Positions 9,000-16,265 of a stretch of DNA of 50,685 nt are shown here, piece after piece. Source of the stretch: Pseudomonadota bacterium (GTDB lineage Bacteria > Pseudomonadota > Gammaproteobacteria > Burkholderiales > JAKAFK01). The stretch's first letter is position 1, and each line of letters starts with the position of its first letter. The position numbers and the translations under genes are program-made. The notes beneath the pieces are model-generated. The model searched no databases, was not told the DNA's origin, and saw nothing but the letters and a program-made list of their open reading frames with translations. Where the stretch lies: NCBI GenBank assembly GCA_021817985.1, contig JAKAFK010000021.1, positions 1 to 50,685 of the forward strand, in the 5' to 3' direction.

Positions 9000-10520
9000 T
9001 CAAGACTCAGACCGTGTCGACGACATGGGTGTGTGTTTCCACGCGGGGCCTGGTCCCGCTCTTGGCATAGCCCCCCGTCCCCCGCGCGTCCGCCCTGCAG
9101 CCTCCCCCATGGCAAGCGTTGTGGCCACCAGCGCATCGATATCCTCGAGCGTTGTGCGATGATTGACGATGGCTGCGCGGATCGCCAGCCGCCCATGAAT
9201 CGCCGTCGTCGAGGGGGCGCAGATGCCCGATTCCTGAAGCTCCGCGGCAATCTCCGCGTTGACCTCATCGGAATTGGCGGCACGGTAGCGGAAGCAAACG
9301 ATGTTAAGGTTGACAGGTGCAGCCAATTCCAGTTGGGACGTCGCCTCTATCCTTCGCTTGAGCTGCTGCGCGAGCTCGCATGTCCCGGATATCATGGCGC
9401 CTAGCTGTTGCGCCCCGTAGGTCTTGATCGTGAACCACGCCTTCAGGGCGCGAAAGCCGCGAGACAGATCCGGCCCGAAATCGCAAGGCCACGGCGAGCC
9501 CCCTGCCAAGCCACGTGCGTCGCGGCGCAGATATGCGGCCTGCGATGCAAACGTCCTGCGATGGAGTTCGCCATCGCGCACCAGGACAAAACCGGCGTCA
9601 TAAGGTACCTGTCCCCATTTATGGAAATCGAAGGCAATCGAATCGGCCCGCTCGATGCCCTTGAGGCGCGGGGCAATGTCGGGCGCGAGCATGCCGAGCG
9701 CGCCGCAGGCCCCATCGACATGCAGCCACAACCCCTGTGCACGGGCGATGTCCGCCAACGCGCCAAGATCGTCGATCGCACCCACATCGACGCTGCCTGC
9801 AGTGGCTGCGATGAAGAACGGACGGTACCCGGCTTGCCGATCGGCCTCAAGCTGCTGGCACAGGGCGCCGATGTCCATCTCGAAGCGCTCGTTCATGGGC
9901 ACGAGGCGCAAGCGCTCCGTCCCAAGGCCGCATAGATCCATCGCCTGCGCGATGCTCGCATGAGAGCCGGCGGACGCATACGCGAGGAGGCGCTGCCCCT
10001 CGGGCCCGAGCCCTTCCTTGCGCGCCCCCTCGCCGAGAACCGACGTGCGCGCGACAAGGAGGCCGATCAGGTTCGCCATGGACGTGCCGGTCACGAACAA
10101 GCCGCTGGCGCCTTCGGGGAAACCGAACAGATCGCGCATCCAGCGCACGATCTGCCGCTCCACCTCGACCGGCATCTGATCGCGCCCTCCGACATTGGCA
10201 TTCAGCCCGCCAGCCAGCATTTCGGCGAGCATTCCCACGGCGGTGCCCCCCCCATGCACCCAGCCCATGAAACCCGGATGGACGTTGCCTACCGCATAGG
10301 GCAACACCTTATGCATGAACGCTTCGTGCACGACCGCAAGCTCGGTGGCACGCTGGGGCAAAGGTTCGTCGAAAGCCGCGCGCACCTCATGAGGGATAGG
10401 CTGCCAAACGGGCCGCTCACGAATGTGTTCGAGGTAGTCGAAGAGGTCGTCCAGCATCCGGTGGCCTTGGGCGCGCAGTGTGCTCCAGTCCGTGGGATCG
10501 AGGGTGTGGCGAACTGTCAC
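9000..10520 (-). CDS. PLP-dependent group II amino-acid decarboxylase (aromatic-L-amino-acid/tyrosine decarboxylase type)
   Basis: 506 residues with all hallmarks of the group II decarboxylase family: N-terminal MLDDLFDYLEHIRERPVWQP, NVHPGFMGWVHGGG around residue 80, VTGTSMANL at 143-151, the PLP-stacking histidine in SAGSHAS (H187), HVDGACGA (D269) and the Schiff-base lysine in FDFHKWGQ (K301). These enzymes decarboxylate aromatic or acidic L-amino acids to amines; the substrate cannot be read from the sequence. The start is GTG at 10520. A sigma-28-like promoter lies at 10610-10636, giving a leader of roughly 80-90 nt. It heads the group with the ATP-grasp and PLP genes and follows the flagellar genes on the same strand. 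Confidence 0.92.
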   Translation of the reverse strand: MTVRHTLDPTDWSTLRAQGHRMLDDLFDYLEHIRERPVWQPIPHEVRAAFDEPLPQRATELAVVHEAFMHKVLPYAVGNVHPGFMGWVHGGGTAVGMLAEMLAGGLNANVGGRDQMPVEVERQIVRWMRDLFGFPEGASGLFVTGTSMANLIGLLVARTSVLGEGARKEGLGPEGQRLLAYASAGSHASIAQAMDLCGLGTERLRLVPMNERFEMDIGALCQQLEADRQAGYRPFFIAATAGSVDVGAIDDLGALADIARAQGLWLHVDGACGALGMLAPDIAPRLKGIERADSIAFDFHKWGQVPYDAGFVLVRDGELHRRTFASQAAYLRRDARGLAGGSPWPCDFGPDLSRGFRALKAWFTIKTYGAQQLGAMISGTCELAQQLKRRIEATSQLELAAPVNLNIVCFRYRAANSDEVNAEIAAELQESGICAPSTTAIHGRLAIRAAIVNHRTTLEDIDALVATTLAMGEAAGRTRGGRGAMPRAGPGPAWKHTPMSSTRSES

Positions 10521-10609
10521 CGGGATGGCTTTCCGTGCATGAGACGATTCTCGGGCGAACCGGCGTACCCTACGCCAACTCGTGAAACCTTTCGGGATGT
10601 GCTAGGAAT

Positions 10610-10636
10610 ATATCGGAAAACGTGGGCGAAACTTGA
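10610..10636 (-). promoter_or_regulatory. Sigma-28 (FliA)-type promoter of the decarboxylase/ATP-grasp/PLP genes
   Basis: Minus strand: TCAAGTTT (10636-10629), an 11-nt spacer, then TCCGATAT (10617-10610). The bacterial sigma-28 consensus is TAAAGTTT-N11-GCCGATAA. This site differs from the fliC promoter in this same window (TAAAGTTT-N11-TCCGATAA) at only two positions, with identical spacing. It lies in the 136-bp gap after the flhB-like gene and about 90 nt upstream of the GTG start of the decarboxylase. Confidence 0.75.
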
Positions 10637-10656
10637 AGATCCGGCTCGGCGTCGGG

Positions 10657-10938
10657 TCAGCGCCCGGCTTCTTCTGCCCCGTGCTCGACCTTATACAGCC
10701 ATGCGAGCAGTTCTGCGACCGCAACATAGAGTTGCGGCGGAATGTGTTGGTCAAGGTCGACCTGCATGAGAAGCGACACCAGTTCGGGCGACTCGTGAAC
10801 ATAGACTCCCGCGGCCCGTGCCCGCTCGATGATCGTCTCGGCGAGGATCCCGCGCCCCTTGGCCACCACCTTCGGCGCCGCCTGTCCGGCCTGGTAGGCC
10901 AGGGCTACGGCCATCTGCCGCGGATCAGGTTTCTTCAC
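10657..10938 (-). CDS. FlhB-like C-terminal domain protein (FlhX type)
   Basis: 93 residues matching only the cytoplasmic C-terminal domain of the flagellar/type III export switch protein FlhB: DPRQMAVALAYQ, then APKVVAKGRGILAETI, then YVHESPELVSLLMQVDLDQ and IPPQLYVAVAELLAWLY. The self-cleaving NPTH motif of true FlhB is replaced by DPRQ, so no autocleavage is expected. Such stand-alone proteins occur next to fliK in many beta- and gammaproteobacteria and can substitute for the cleaved FlhB C-terminus in some species. The GTG start at 10938 overlaps the fliK stop by 14 bp and has a GTGAGG-like ribosome-binding site inside fliK. Confidence 0.9.
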   Translation of the reverse strand: MKKPDPRQMAVALAYQAGQAAPKVVAKGRGILAETIIERARAAGVYVHESPELVSLLMQVDLDQHIPPQLYVAVAELLAWLYKVEHGAEEAGR

Positions 10939-12085
10939 GACGCCTCACCACCAAAGACAAAACCGGGATTCCCGCCGCCGACAACGCGCCCGCAAGCGCC
11001 GGGCTCGCCCGCTTTAGCGCCTCTGAGCTTCTGGTACCCGCCACCGACACGTCGAGTCGAACCCCTTTTGCGCCGAGTGCAATCGTCGCGTTCACCTCCC
11101 CCATCCGCGGAAGCGTCAGATTGAGATGGGTCTTCCAGGGATTCTCTTCCGAATTTTCTGGCCCATTCCCTTGGCCTCCCTCTTCCTCAATGCGCCACTG
11201 CATGGTCTGACCGGGCCACACTTGCCCCTGCCAGACGAGGGCGCGCTGGTCGAGAGCGTCGAGCTGACGCTGGACGATCGGGATCGTCGCGGGATGGGCC
11301 GGCTGGGCGTCTTTCGTCGCGGCCGCATTCACTTGGGCGCCGGCGCTCTGGGCTCCCGGACGCGCCGAAGACGTCGCCGCCCCCGGAATACCCGTGGGCG
11401 CACGCGCGGCCGGCATGCCCGCCTTGCCGCCGGCGTCCGTTTGCCCATTGGCGGCGGGCATTGGGCTGCCCGGTGGCGGCGCGCGACCCGCCGCCTGCGT
11501 CGTGGCAGGCAACTGGCCTTGGGGTTCCCTGAGCAGGTCGCTCAAGGGGCGTTCGCCGGACACCCACTGCGCCTGGTGGGATTCGTAGAAAAGCCCGCTC
11601 TCACTCAGCGCGCCGGAAAGCTTCTGCGCCAGCACCGCGGTCTCCCCGGGAGGCCCCTCGATCACCGGCGTCGCTTTCGCCGGCCCCTGCGTCGCAGCGG
11701 CTTGGTATTGGCCCATTTTCGCCAACAGCGCCCCGATGAATTTGGCCGTGGCACCCATGGAAACCTGTGAATCTCCGCCTTGGGGCACCGCGCCTTCCTG
11801 CGACAAGGCGAAGGTGAGCCGCGGCCTTGAGGAAATGAAGGTAAGATTCAGCTTCTCGCCGGGCTGGGTGTTGCGCGGGAGATTGAGGTCCAGCAAATGG
11901 TCCGCGACAAGGACCTGAAACCGCCCATTGGTGAGCGCCGCGACGACGGTGGCGTGAACGGATTGGCCGGGAACGAACTCGGCGCTCCCGCCCGGCGGGG
12001 GCGCGCTTTCCGGGACTGAGATGAGCTCTGGCGCAGAGGCCTTGACCAGGAGCTGAAGCTGGGTTTGCAGATCGCCGAATAACAT
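10925..12085 (-). CDS. fliK: Flagellar hook-length control protein FliK
   Basis: 386 residues. The N-terminal half and middle are low-complexity, rich in Ala, Pro, Gly and Gln (about residues 170-270), as expected for the ruler part of FliK. The C-terminal domain (about 290-386) has the Flg_hook pattern: MQWRIEEEG, WKTHLNLTLPRMGEVNATI, then GVRLDVSVAG and a terminal VLSLVVRRRE. FliK is secreted by the flagellar export apparatus, measures the hook and triggers the FlhB specificity switch. ATG at 12085 is preceded by GGGAAGA. It overlaps the flhB-like gene downstream, which fits their joint role in the switch. Confidence 0.93.
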   Translation of the reverse strand: MLFGDLQTQLQLLVKASAPELISVPESAPPPGGSAEFVPGQSVHATVVAALTNGRFQVLVADHLLDLNLPRNTQPGEKLNLTFISSRPRLTFALSQEGAVPQGGDSQVSMGATAKFIGALLAKMGQYQAAATQGPAKATPVIEGPPGETAVLAQKLSGALSESGLFYESHQAQWVSGERPLSDLLREPQGQLPATTQAAGRAPPPGSPMPAANGQTDAGGKAGMPAARAPTGIPGAATSSARPGAQSAGAQVNAAATKDAQPAHPATIPIVQRQLDALDQRALVWQGQVWPGQTMQWRIEEEGGQGNGPENSEENPWKTHLNLTLPRMGEVNATIALGAKGVRLDVSVAGTRSSEALKRASPALAGALSAAGIPVLSLVVRRREET

Positions 12086-12133
12086 CGCTCTTCCCTTTGC
12101 ACGCGGCGCGTGGCGTGCGCCGGCTTGCGCCGA

Positions 12134-12511
12134 TCAGGAAGAGTGCGAACGGTAGAGCGCCACGATCAGTTCCGCCTCACCCCGGGAAATTCCGCACGCT
12201 TGCGCCAGCTCCGATGCGTCGAGCCCTTGTTGCGCGAGCTCGATGGCATGATTGTACGGCGATGCGCCGTGCCCCCCGCTTTTCAGCTGGACGATGTCGG
12301 CTTCCAGCTTCCCGATATGCTCCCGCAGCTGCCTGAGCTCGGCCTCAATCGCGCCGCCGTCATGCGTCCGCGCCCCTTGGTCCGCGCGCGCATGTCCGCG
12401 TCGGCGCCGCGGTCCCACGCGCATCAGAAGAAGCATTTCGGCAATATACACGGCGAGGACCACGACCACCACGATCAGGATCTCGCGCCAAGTGACGACA
12501 AACGACTCCAC
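12134..12511 (-). CDS. DUF2802 membrane-anchored protein
   Basis: 125 residues. An N-terminal transmembrane helix (about residues 9-31, ILIVVVVVLAVYIAEML) is followed by a basic stretch, a short coiled coil (IEAELRQLREHIGKLEADIV) and a C-terminal helix-turn-helix-like segment (AIELAQQGLDASELAQACGI, then SRGEAELIVALYR). This is the DUF2802 architecture, which is regularly found beside flagellar genes in beta- and gammaproteobacteria; its function is not established. The start is GTG at 12511 without a clear ribosome-binding site. It sits between the 82-aa unknown and fliK. Confidence 0.82.
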   Translation of the reverse strand: MESFVVTWREILIVVVVVLAVYIAEMLLLMRVGPRRRRGHARADQGARTHDGGAIEAELRQLREHIGKLEADIVQLKSGGHGASPYNHAIELAQQGLDASELAQACGISRGEAELIVALYRSHSS

Positions 12512-12548
12512 GATTGTGCTCAGCCCGGTTGTTCATCGTAGACTTGAA

Positions 12549-12797
12549 TTATAGCGCAGGGAAATGGCCGATCGAAGCCACCACGTCCCGTGCCCGGGCA
12601 TACTCGTCGACCTGATGCTTTCCGTCCGGCGGCGGCTTGCGGTTTCGTTCCTCTTTCCGCCGCCGCTCATGGTGCCGAAGCAGATCCTGCCATACTTCGC
12701 GGGGCAAGGAACCGCCTCGCCCGGGCGGGATGATCCGGATCTTCTCGGTCACGCTGCCCACCGGCTCGTCAGCTGCTTGCCACGCGATTGACGCCAT
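12549..12797 (-). CDS. Small hypothetical protein in the flagellar operon
   Basis: 82 residues, charged and proline-rich (IRIIPPGRGGSLPREVWQDL, then HHERRRKEERNRKPPPDGKH), without a membrane segment or cysteine motif. AAAGGGG lies 7 nt upstream of ATG 12797, a strong ribosome-binding site, and the gene fits exactly between fliT (ending 12823) and the DUF2802 gene (starting 12511), so I think it is real. I recognise no family. The C-terminal DEYARARDVVASIGHF suggests an amphipathic helix. A chaperone or export accessory role is only a guess from position. Confidence 0.6.
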   Translation of the reverse strand: MASIAWQAADEPVGSVTEKIRIIPPGRGGSLPREVWQDLLRHHERRRKEERNRKPPPDGKHQVDEYARARDVVASIGHFPAL

Positions 12798-12822
12798 GTC
12801 GCGCCCCTTTAGTCAAGCATCG

Positions 12823-13167
12823 TCATCCCGTCGTATACGCTCGCTGCAACCTCCGCCGGGTCCCTATGATACCCAGAACGTTCGACAGCTCATCCATGCG
12901 GCCACGCGCGAGAGTCGCCACCTCCCGGTCCGCCGCGAGGATCTGCCGCAATATTTTCGCCTTGCTGCGCTGAAACGCCACCGCCTCCGGCTCCGGGGAG
13001 ACGCCGCCGCTCACGTTGGCCAGTTCGCGCCTGCGCTCGATCTCCAGATCAACGAGGGTGTTCCACTGCCCGGCCCGCGCCGCTTCAAGCATCCTGTGCG
13101 TGAGCGCCAGCACGCAGGCGTACCTCGAGAGGTACGCCTCTTCTCGGCCGGCATCAGGCTTTGGCAT
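12823..13167 (-). CDS. fliT: Flagellar protein FliT
   Basis: 114 residues, almost entirely helical, like the FliD chaperone FliT: YACVLALTHRMLEAARAGQW, then LVDLEIERRRELAN, then a C-terminal helix ending IIGTRRRLQRAYTTG. FliT binds the filament cap protein FliD and, in enterobacteria, also modulates FlhDC. It overlaps the end of fliS by 14 bp, the usual order. ATG 13167 was chosen; ATG 13197 in the same frame is possible. Its client gene fliD is not in this window. Confidence 0.85.
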   Translation of the reverse strand: MPKPDAGREEAYLSRYACVLALTHRMLEAARAGQWNTLVDLEIERRRELANVSGGVSPEPEAVAFQRSKAKILRQILAADREVATLARGRMDELSNVLGIIGTRRRLQRAYTTG

Positions 13168-13600
13168 ACGCTTTCGCACTCGGGGCGGGCGCCGCATCGG
13201 TCGGCACCCCCGCCTGGGAGCGCGCGAGGATCGCCCACGCCTCCCTCAGGTCCGTCAGCAATCCCTGCACCTCGGCCAGTGCTTCCACCGCATTGGACGC
13301 GTTCGCGGCGATCAGGCGCCTTTTCATATAGTCGTACAAGGCGCCGAGATTGGCGGCGATCGCTCCCCCCTTCTCGTGGTCGATGATCCGACGCAGGCCG
13401 TCGATGATGAGTATGGCGTGCGCGATATGCTTTGCTTTACGCTCATAGTTCTTTTGAGCGATCTGCGCCTTCGCACCCGCAATGGCATCGACTGCCCCGT
13501 CATAGAGCGCGACGATCAATTGCACGGGATTCGCGCAGTTGACCGCCGTCTCCATATTGATCTGGGCATACGCCTTAATCGCCTGCTGTGCCGCGTTCAT
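13154..13600 (-). CDS. fliS: Flagellin export chaperone FliS
   Basis: 148 residues with the FliS four-helix pattern: AYAQINMETAVNCANPVQLI, VALYDGAVDAI, a central GLRRIIDHEKGG, LGALYDYMKRRLIAAN and VQGLLTDLREAWA. FliS binds the C-terminal D0 region of flagellin and prevents premature polymerisation. ATG 13600 is preceded by AGGA. A longer frame upstream (to 13699) overlaps flaG and is not FliS-like. It follows flaG by 40 bp with no fliD between. Confidence 0.95.
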   Translation of the reverse strand: MNAAQQAIKAYAQINMETAVNCANPVQLIVALYDGAVDAIAGAKAQIAQKNYERKAKHIAHAILIIDGLRRIIDHEKGGAIAANLGALYDYMKRRLIAANASNAVEALAEVQGLLTDLREAWAILARSQAGVPTDAAPAPSAKAYAKA

Positions 13601-13640
13601 GGTTCCTGTATCCTCGAGTGTTTTCGACAATCCCGCGTGC

Positions 13641-14024
13641 TTATGCCTTATGCTGCAACAGCAATCCCTTGAGTTGATCCAGGCTCTTGGCAATTTCAAT
13701 CGTTTGCTCGGGAGGAATTTGCCGGATCACCTGTTTCGTCTGGGGGTCAATCACTTTTACGACACTGATTCCCGTCGTCTTGTCCACACTGAACTGGAAA
13801 TTCAGCGAATACGACTCGACGGCCTGGTTGATTTGTGCGACCGATTGCTGGATCGCTTGCGGATCGGGCTTTCCCTGGGTGGCCGCACTCTGAGCGCTCT
13901 GTGCGCTGGCCTGAACGCCTTCGGCCGACGCCGGCCCAGCCGCAGCCTGTGGCACCGGAGTGGCGCTGCTCCCATTCGGTGCGAAATCAGCATAGGCCTG
14001 ACCACTGATTTGCTGAATGTCCAT
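13641..14024 (-). CDS. flaG: FlaG-family flagellar protein
   Basis: 127 residues. The C-terminal 65 residues are the FlaG domain: VAQINQAVESYSLNFQFSVD, then VVKVIDPQTKQVIRQIPPEQ, then a final helix. The N-terminal 60 residues are a low-complexity Ala/Gln/Ser/Pro linker. FlaG proteins are small flagellar proteins encoded next to flagellin and in some species influence filament length. The ribosome-binding site GAGGG lies 6 nt before ATG 14024. A strong stem-loop lies between it and fliC upstream. Confidence 0.92.
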   Translation of the reverse strand: MDIQQISGQAYADFAPNGSSATPVPQAAAGPASAEGVQASAQSAQSAATQGKPDPQAIQQSVAQINQAVESYSLNFQFSVDKTTGISVVKVIDPQTKQVIRQIPPEQTIEIAKSLDQLKGLLLQHKA

Positions 14025-14056
14025 CTTGATCCCTCGCTTAAGTCCAAAGATCCAAC

Positions 14057-14093
14057 CCGGAGATCATGGGGTGCGCATCCCCATGGTCTCCGG
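14057..14093 (-). terminator. Strong stem-loop between fliC and flaG
   Basis: CCGGAGA (C or A) CATGGGG pairs with its complement across a 7-nt loop, giving a 15-bp stem with one mismatch. On the minus strand it is followed by GTTGGATCTTTGG, only modestly U-rich. It lies 28 nt after the fliC stop and 33 nt before flaG, so it may act as a partial terminator or an mRNA 3'-end stabiliser that raises fliC expression over the chaperone genes. Confidence 0.55.
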
Positions 14094-14121
14094 CGCCTTC
14101 TGGAACTAGCCCACCCGGCTA

Positions 14122-14961
14122 TTAACGCAGCAGGGTGAGTGCGAGTTGCGGCAGGGCGTTGGCTTGCGCCAAGATCGCCGTACCCGCCTGCTGCAAGACC
14201 TGGTTCTTGGTAAGGTTCGCCGTTTCTGCCGCGAAGTTCGCATCCATGATCTGGCCTTGGGCTGCCGTGAGGTTCTGCACGTAGTTGGTCAGATTGGCAA
14301 CCGCCGTCTGGAAGCGGTTCTGCACCGCACCCCAGGTCGACTCATTGGTCACGACCGTGTTGATATCGCCATCGAGTGCAGAAAGCGCGGCGGACGCAGC
14401 AGCGGAACTCGAAATATTGATGGTGCCTGTCGCCGTCAAGGAGCTGGCATATGAGGCCAGCCCCGTCAGGACCGTCGAACTGAGGGCCACCTGGTTGGAG
14501 GTCACCCCGCTCGCTCCAATCTGGAACGTCAGCGTGGTGCTCGCGCTGAACAGTGCCACGCCATTGAAGTTGGTGGTCTGGATGATCTGCGAGTTTTCTT
14601 GGGTCAGCTGATCGACTTCGGCCTGCAGCTGAGATCGCTGCGTATCGGTGTAGGTTCCGTTCGCCGCCTCCACCGCAAGTGTCCGGACCGTCTGCAGGTT
14701 GTTGACCAACTGCTGCAGCGCGCCGCCTGCCGTCTGGGCCATCGAGATGCCGTTGTTGGCATTGTTGATCGCCTGATTATCGCCATTGATGACCGAGGTC
14801 ATGTCGGTCGCAACCGCAAGACCCGCAGGATCATCCGCCGCGCTGTTGATGCGCAACCCTGAAGACAGGCGCTGCAGCGAAGTCTGCAGGGAGGCCTGCG
14901 AGTTCGACAGGTTGTTCTGCGCGATCAGGGAGGCGATATTCGTATTGACATAGATAGGCAT
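14122..14961 (-). CDS. fliC: Flagellin FliC
   Basis: 279 residues, a short flagellin. The N-terminal D0/D1 part (MPIYVNTNIASLIAQNNL, LQRLSSGLRINSAADDPAGL) and the C-terminal D1/D0 part (NFAAETANLTKNQVLQQAGT, ending LPQLALTLLR) are complete. The variable centre is only about 90 residues and rich in Ser and Thr (SSTVLTGLASYASSLTATGT), which would suit O-glycosylation by the adjacent glycosyltransferases; that link is inferred. AAGGAG precedes ATG 14961 at ideal spacing, and a near-consensus sigma-28 promoter lies at 15040-15066. It is exported by the flagellar type III apparatus with FliS and forms the filament. Confidence 0.97.
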   Translation of the reverse strand: MPIYVNTNIASLIAQNNLSNSQASLQTSLQRLSSGLRINSAADDPAGLAVATDMTSVINGDNQAINNANNGISMAQTAGGALQQLVNNLQTVRTLAVEAANGTYTDTQRSQLQAEVDQLTQENSQIIQTTNFNGVALFSASTTLTFQIGASGVTSNQVALSSTVLTGLASYASSLTATGTINISSSAAASAALSALDGDINTVVTNESTWGAVQNRFQTAVANLTNYVQNLTAAQGQIMDANFAAETANLTKNQVLQQAGTAILAQANALPQLALTLLR

Positions 14962-15039
14962 TTTATTCTCCTTAAACTCAACCGGGAGCAGATCGGGGCA
15001 GCTAGCCCCGTGCAATTCGCATTCTGTTCCCTGTACCCG

Positions 15040-15066
15040 TTATCGGAGAGCCCATCCGAAACTTTA
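15040..15066 (-). promoter_or_regulatory. fliC: Sigma-28 (FliA) promoter of fliC
   Basis: Minus strand: TAAAGTTT (15066-15059), 11-nt spacer, TCCGATAA (15047-15040). This is one base off the sigma-28 consensus TAAAGTTT-N11-GCCGATAA and lies about 80 nt upstream of the fliC start codon. Confidence 0.9.
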
Positions 15067-15120
15067 AGGATCTTGTTCGATCGATCAATACATTTGACGC
15101 CCCGACCGACTCCCCTCGCC

Positions 15121-16251
15121 CTAACATCGCCTACGGCAAAGTGCCTCGGCCACTGTGCGGGCCACACCCGCCCAGTCGCCCGGCGCGGGCTGGCGGATAA
15201 GGCGCATGGACGGATACCAGGGACTGTCTTCGCGCCCGGTCAGCCAGCGCCAATCTGCCGAAAACGGCAGCAGCGTCCACACCTTGACCCCAAGCGCGCC
15301 AGCCAGATGCGTGACGGCGGAATCGACCGAGACGACGAGATCCAGATTGGCGATAGCCGCCGCAGTCTCGGCAAAATCAGGAAGGGCCGGTGCGAGGTTC
15401 TCTATGCGCGACGACAGCCCAGACGCCACCAATTCCGCGAGCGAGCGGCCCTTCTGGAGGCTATATAACTTGAGATGCGGCTCGCGCGTCAGCGCCTCAA
15501 AGTGCTTGAGCGGCACCGACCGAACAGGGTCTCTCTGGGTCCCGTTGTAGGCAGCCCATGTCAGCCCTATCTTCAGCTTGCGCGCATGACCGGCGAACCG
15601 CGTGGCCCACGCATCCACGCTCTGATAAGGCGGAACAAGGTATGCGACCGACTGGGGGATCGTCGCTAAGCTCGTCCCCAAAAGGTGGGGCAGGCTCATG
15701 AGGGGAATGTAGGCGTCGCCGGCAACCCTCGCCAGCGTATCACGTTCATATTCAACGAGCTGGTCTATCTCACTACAGCCCGCCAGCAGCCGCCCGAGGC
15801 CCGCCTGACACAAGAGCACCAACTTGCGGACATAGGGTTTTACACCCGCCAGATAGCGTACAAACTGAAGGGTATCACCCACGCTGCCTTCGGCGACCGC
15901 CAGAAGGGTACCCGCAAGCGGGGAGCCGTCCCAGCGCGCAACCCCGGCGAGCGCATCTTGCCATGGACGGGCATGCGGTCTCCATTCGAGCTCAGCGAAC
16001 CCCTCCCTGAGCCTCCCCGCGCGCAGCCATGCCTTCGCGCGACCCCAATGGGCGTCCGGAGAGTCGGGGGCCAACTGCAAGGCCCGATCGAAGCAGGCCA
16101 GCGCCTTCTCGTCATCCCCTGCCGCCTGCAAGATGGCGCCCAGCGAAGTGATGACATCAGAATTGTCTGGATCATGGGCCAATCGCTGCAGGCACGATGC
16201 TATAGCAGCAGCCGATCCAGCCAATGGGTCCAGTGGGACCGCGCCACTCAT
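15121..16251 (-). CDS. TPR protein with GT-B (GT9-like) glycosyltransferase domain
   Basis: 376 residues. Two TPR units at about residues 20-85 (TSLGAILQAAGDDEKALACF) are followed by a GT-B domain: LLAVAEGSVGDTLQFVRYLA matches the donor-side loop and LDLVVSVDSAVTHLAGALGV with PWYPSMRLIRQPAPGDW the C-terminal half. It is a shorter paralogue of the protein at 4283-5824. Located directly upstream of fliC and 14 bp after the giant glycosyltransferase, it very likely takes part in flagellin glycosylation. ATG 16251 was chosen because AAGGTG sits 4 nt upstream; the longer frame to 16293 would run into the upstream gene. Confidence 0.88.
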   Translation of the reverse strand: MSGAVPLDPLAGSAAAIASCLQRLAHDPDNSDVITSLGAILQAAGDDEKALACFDRALQLAPDSPDAHWGRAKAWLRAGRLREGFAELEWRPHARPWQDALAGVARWDGSPLAGTLLAVAEGSVGDTLQFVRYLAGVKPYVRKLVLLCQAGLGRLLAGCSEIDQLVEYERDTLARVAGDAYIPLMSLPHLLGTSLATIPQSVAYLVPPYQSVDAWATRFAGHARKLKIGLTWAAYNGTQRDPVRSVPLKHFEALTREPHLKLYSLQKGRSLAELVASGLSSRIENLAPALPDFAETAAAIANLDLVVSVDSAVTHLAGALGVKVWTLLPFSADWRWLTGREDSPWYPSMRLIRQPAPGDWAGVARTVAEALCRRRC

Positions 16252-16265
16252 GCCGCACCTTATGG

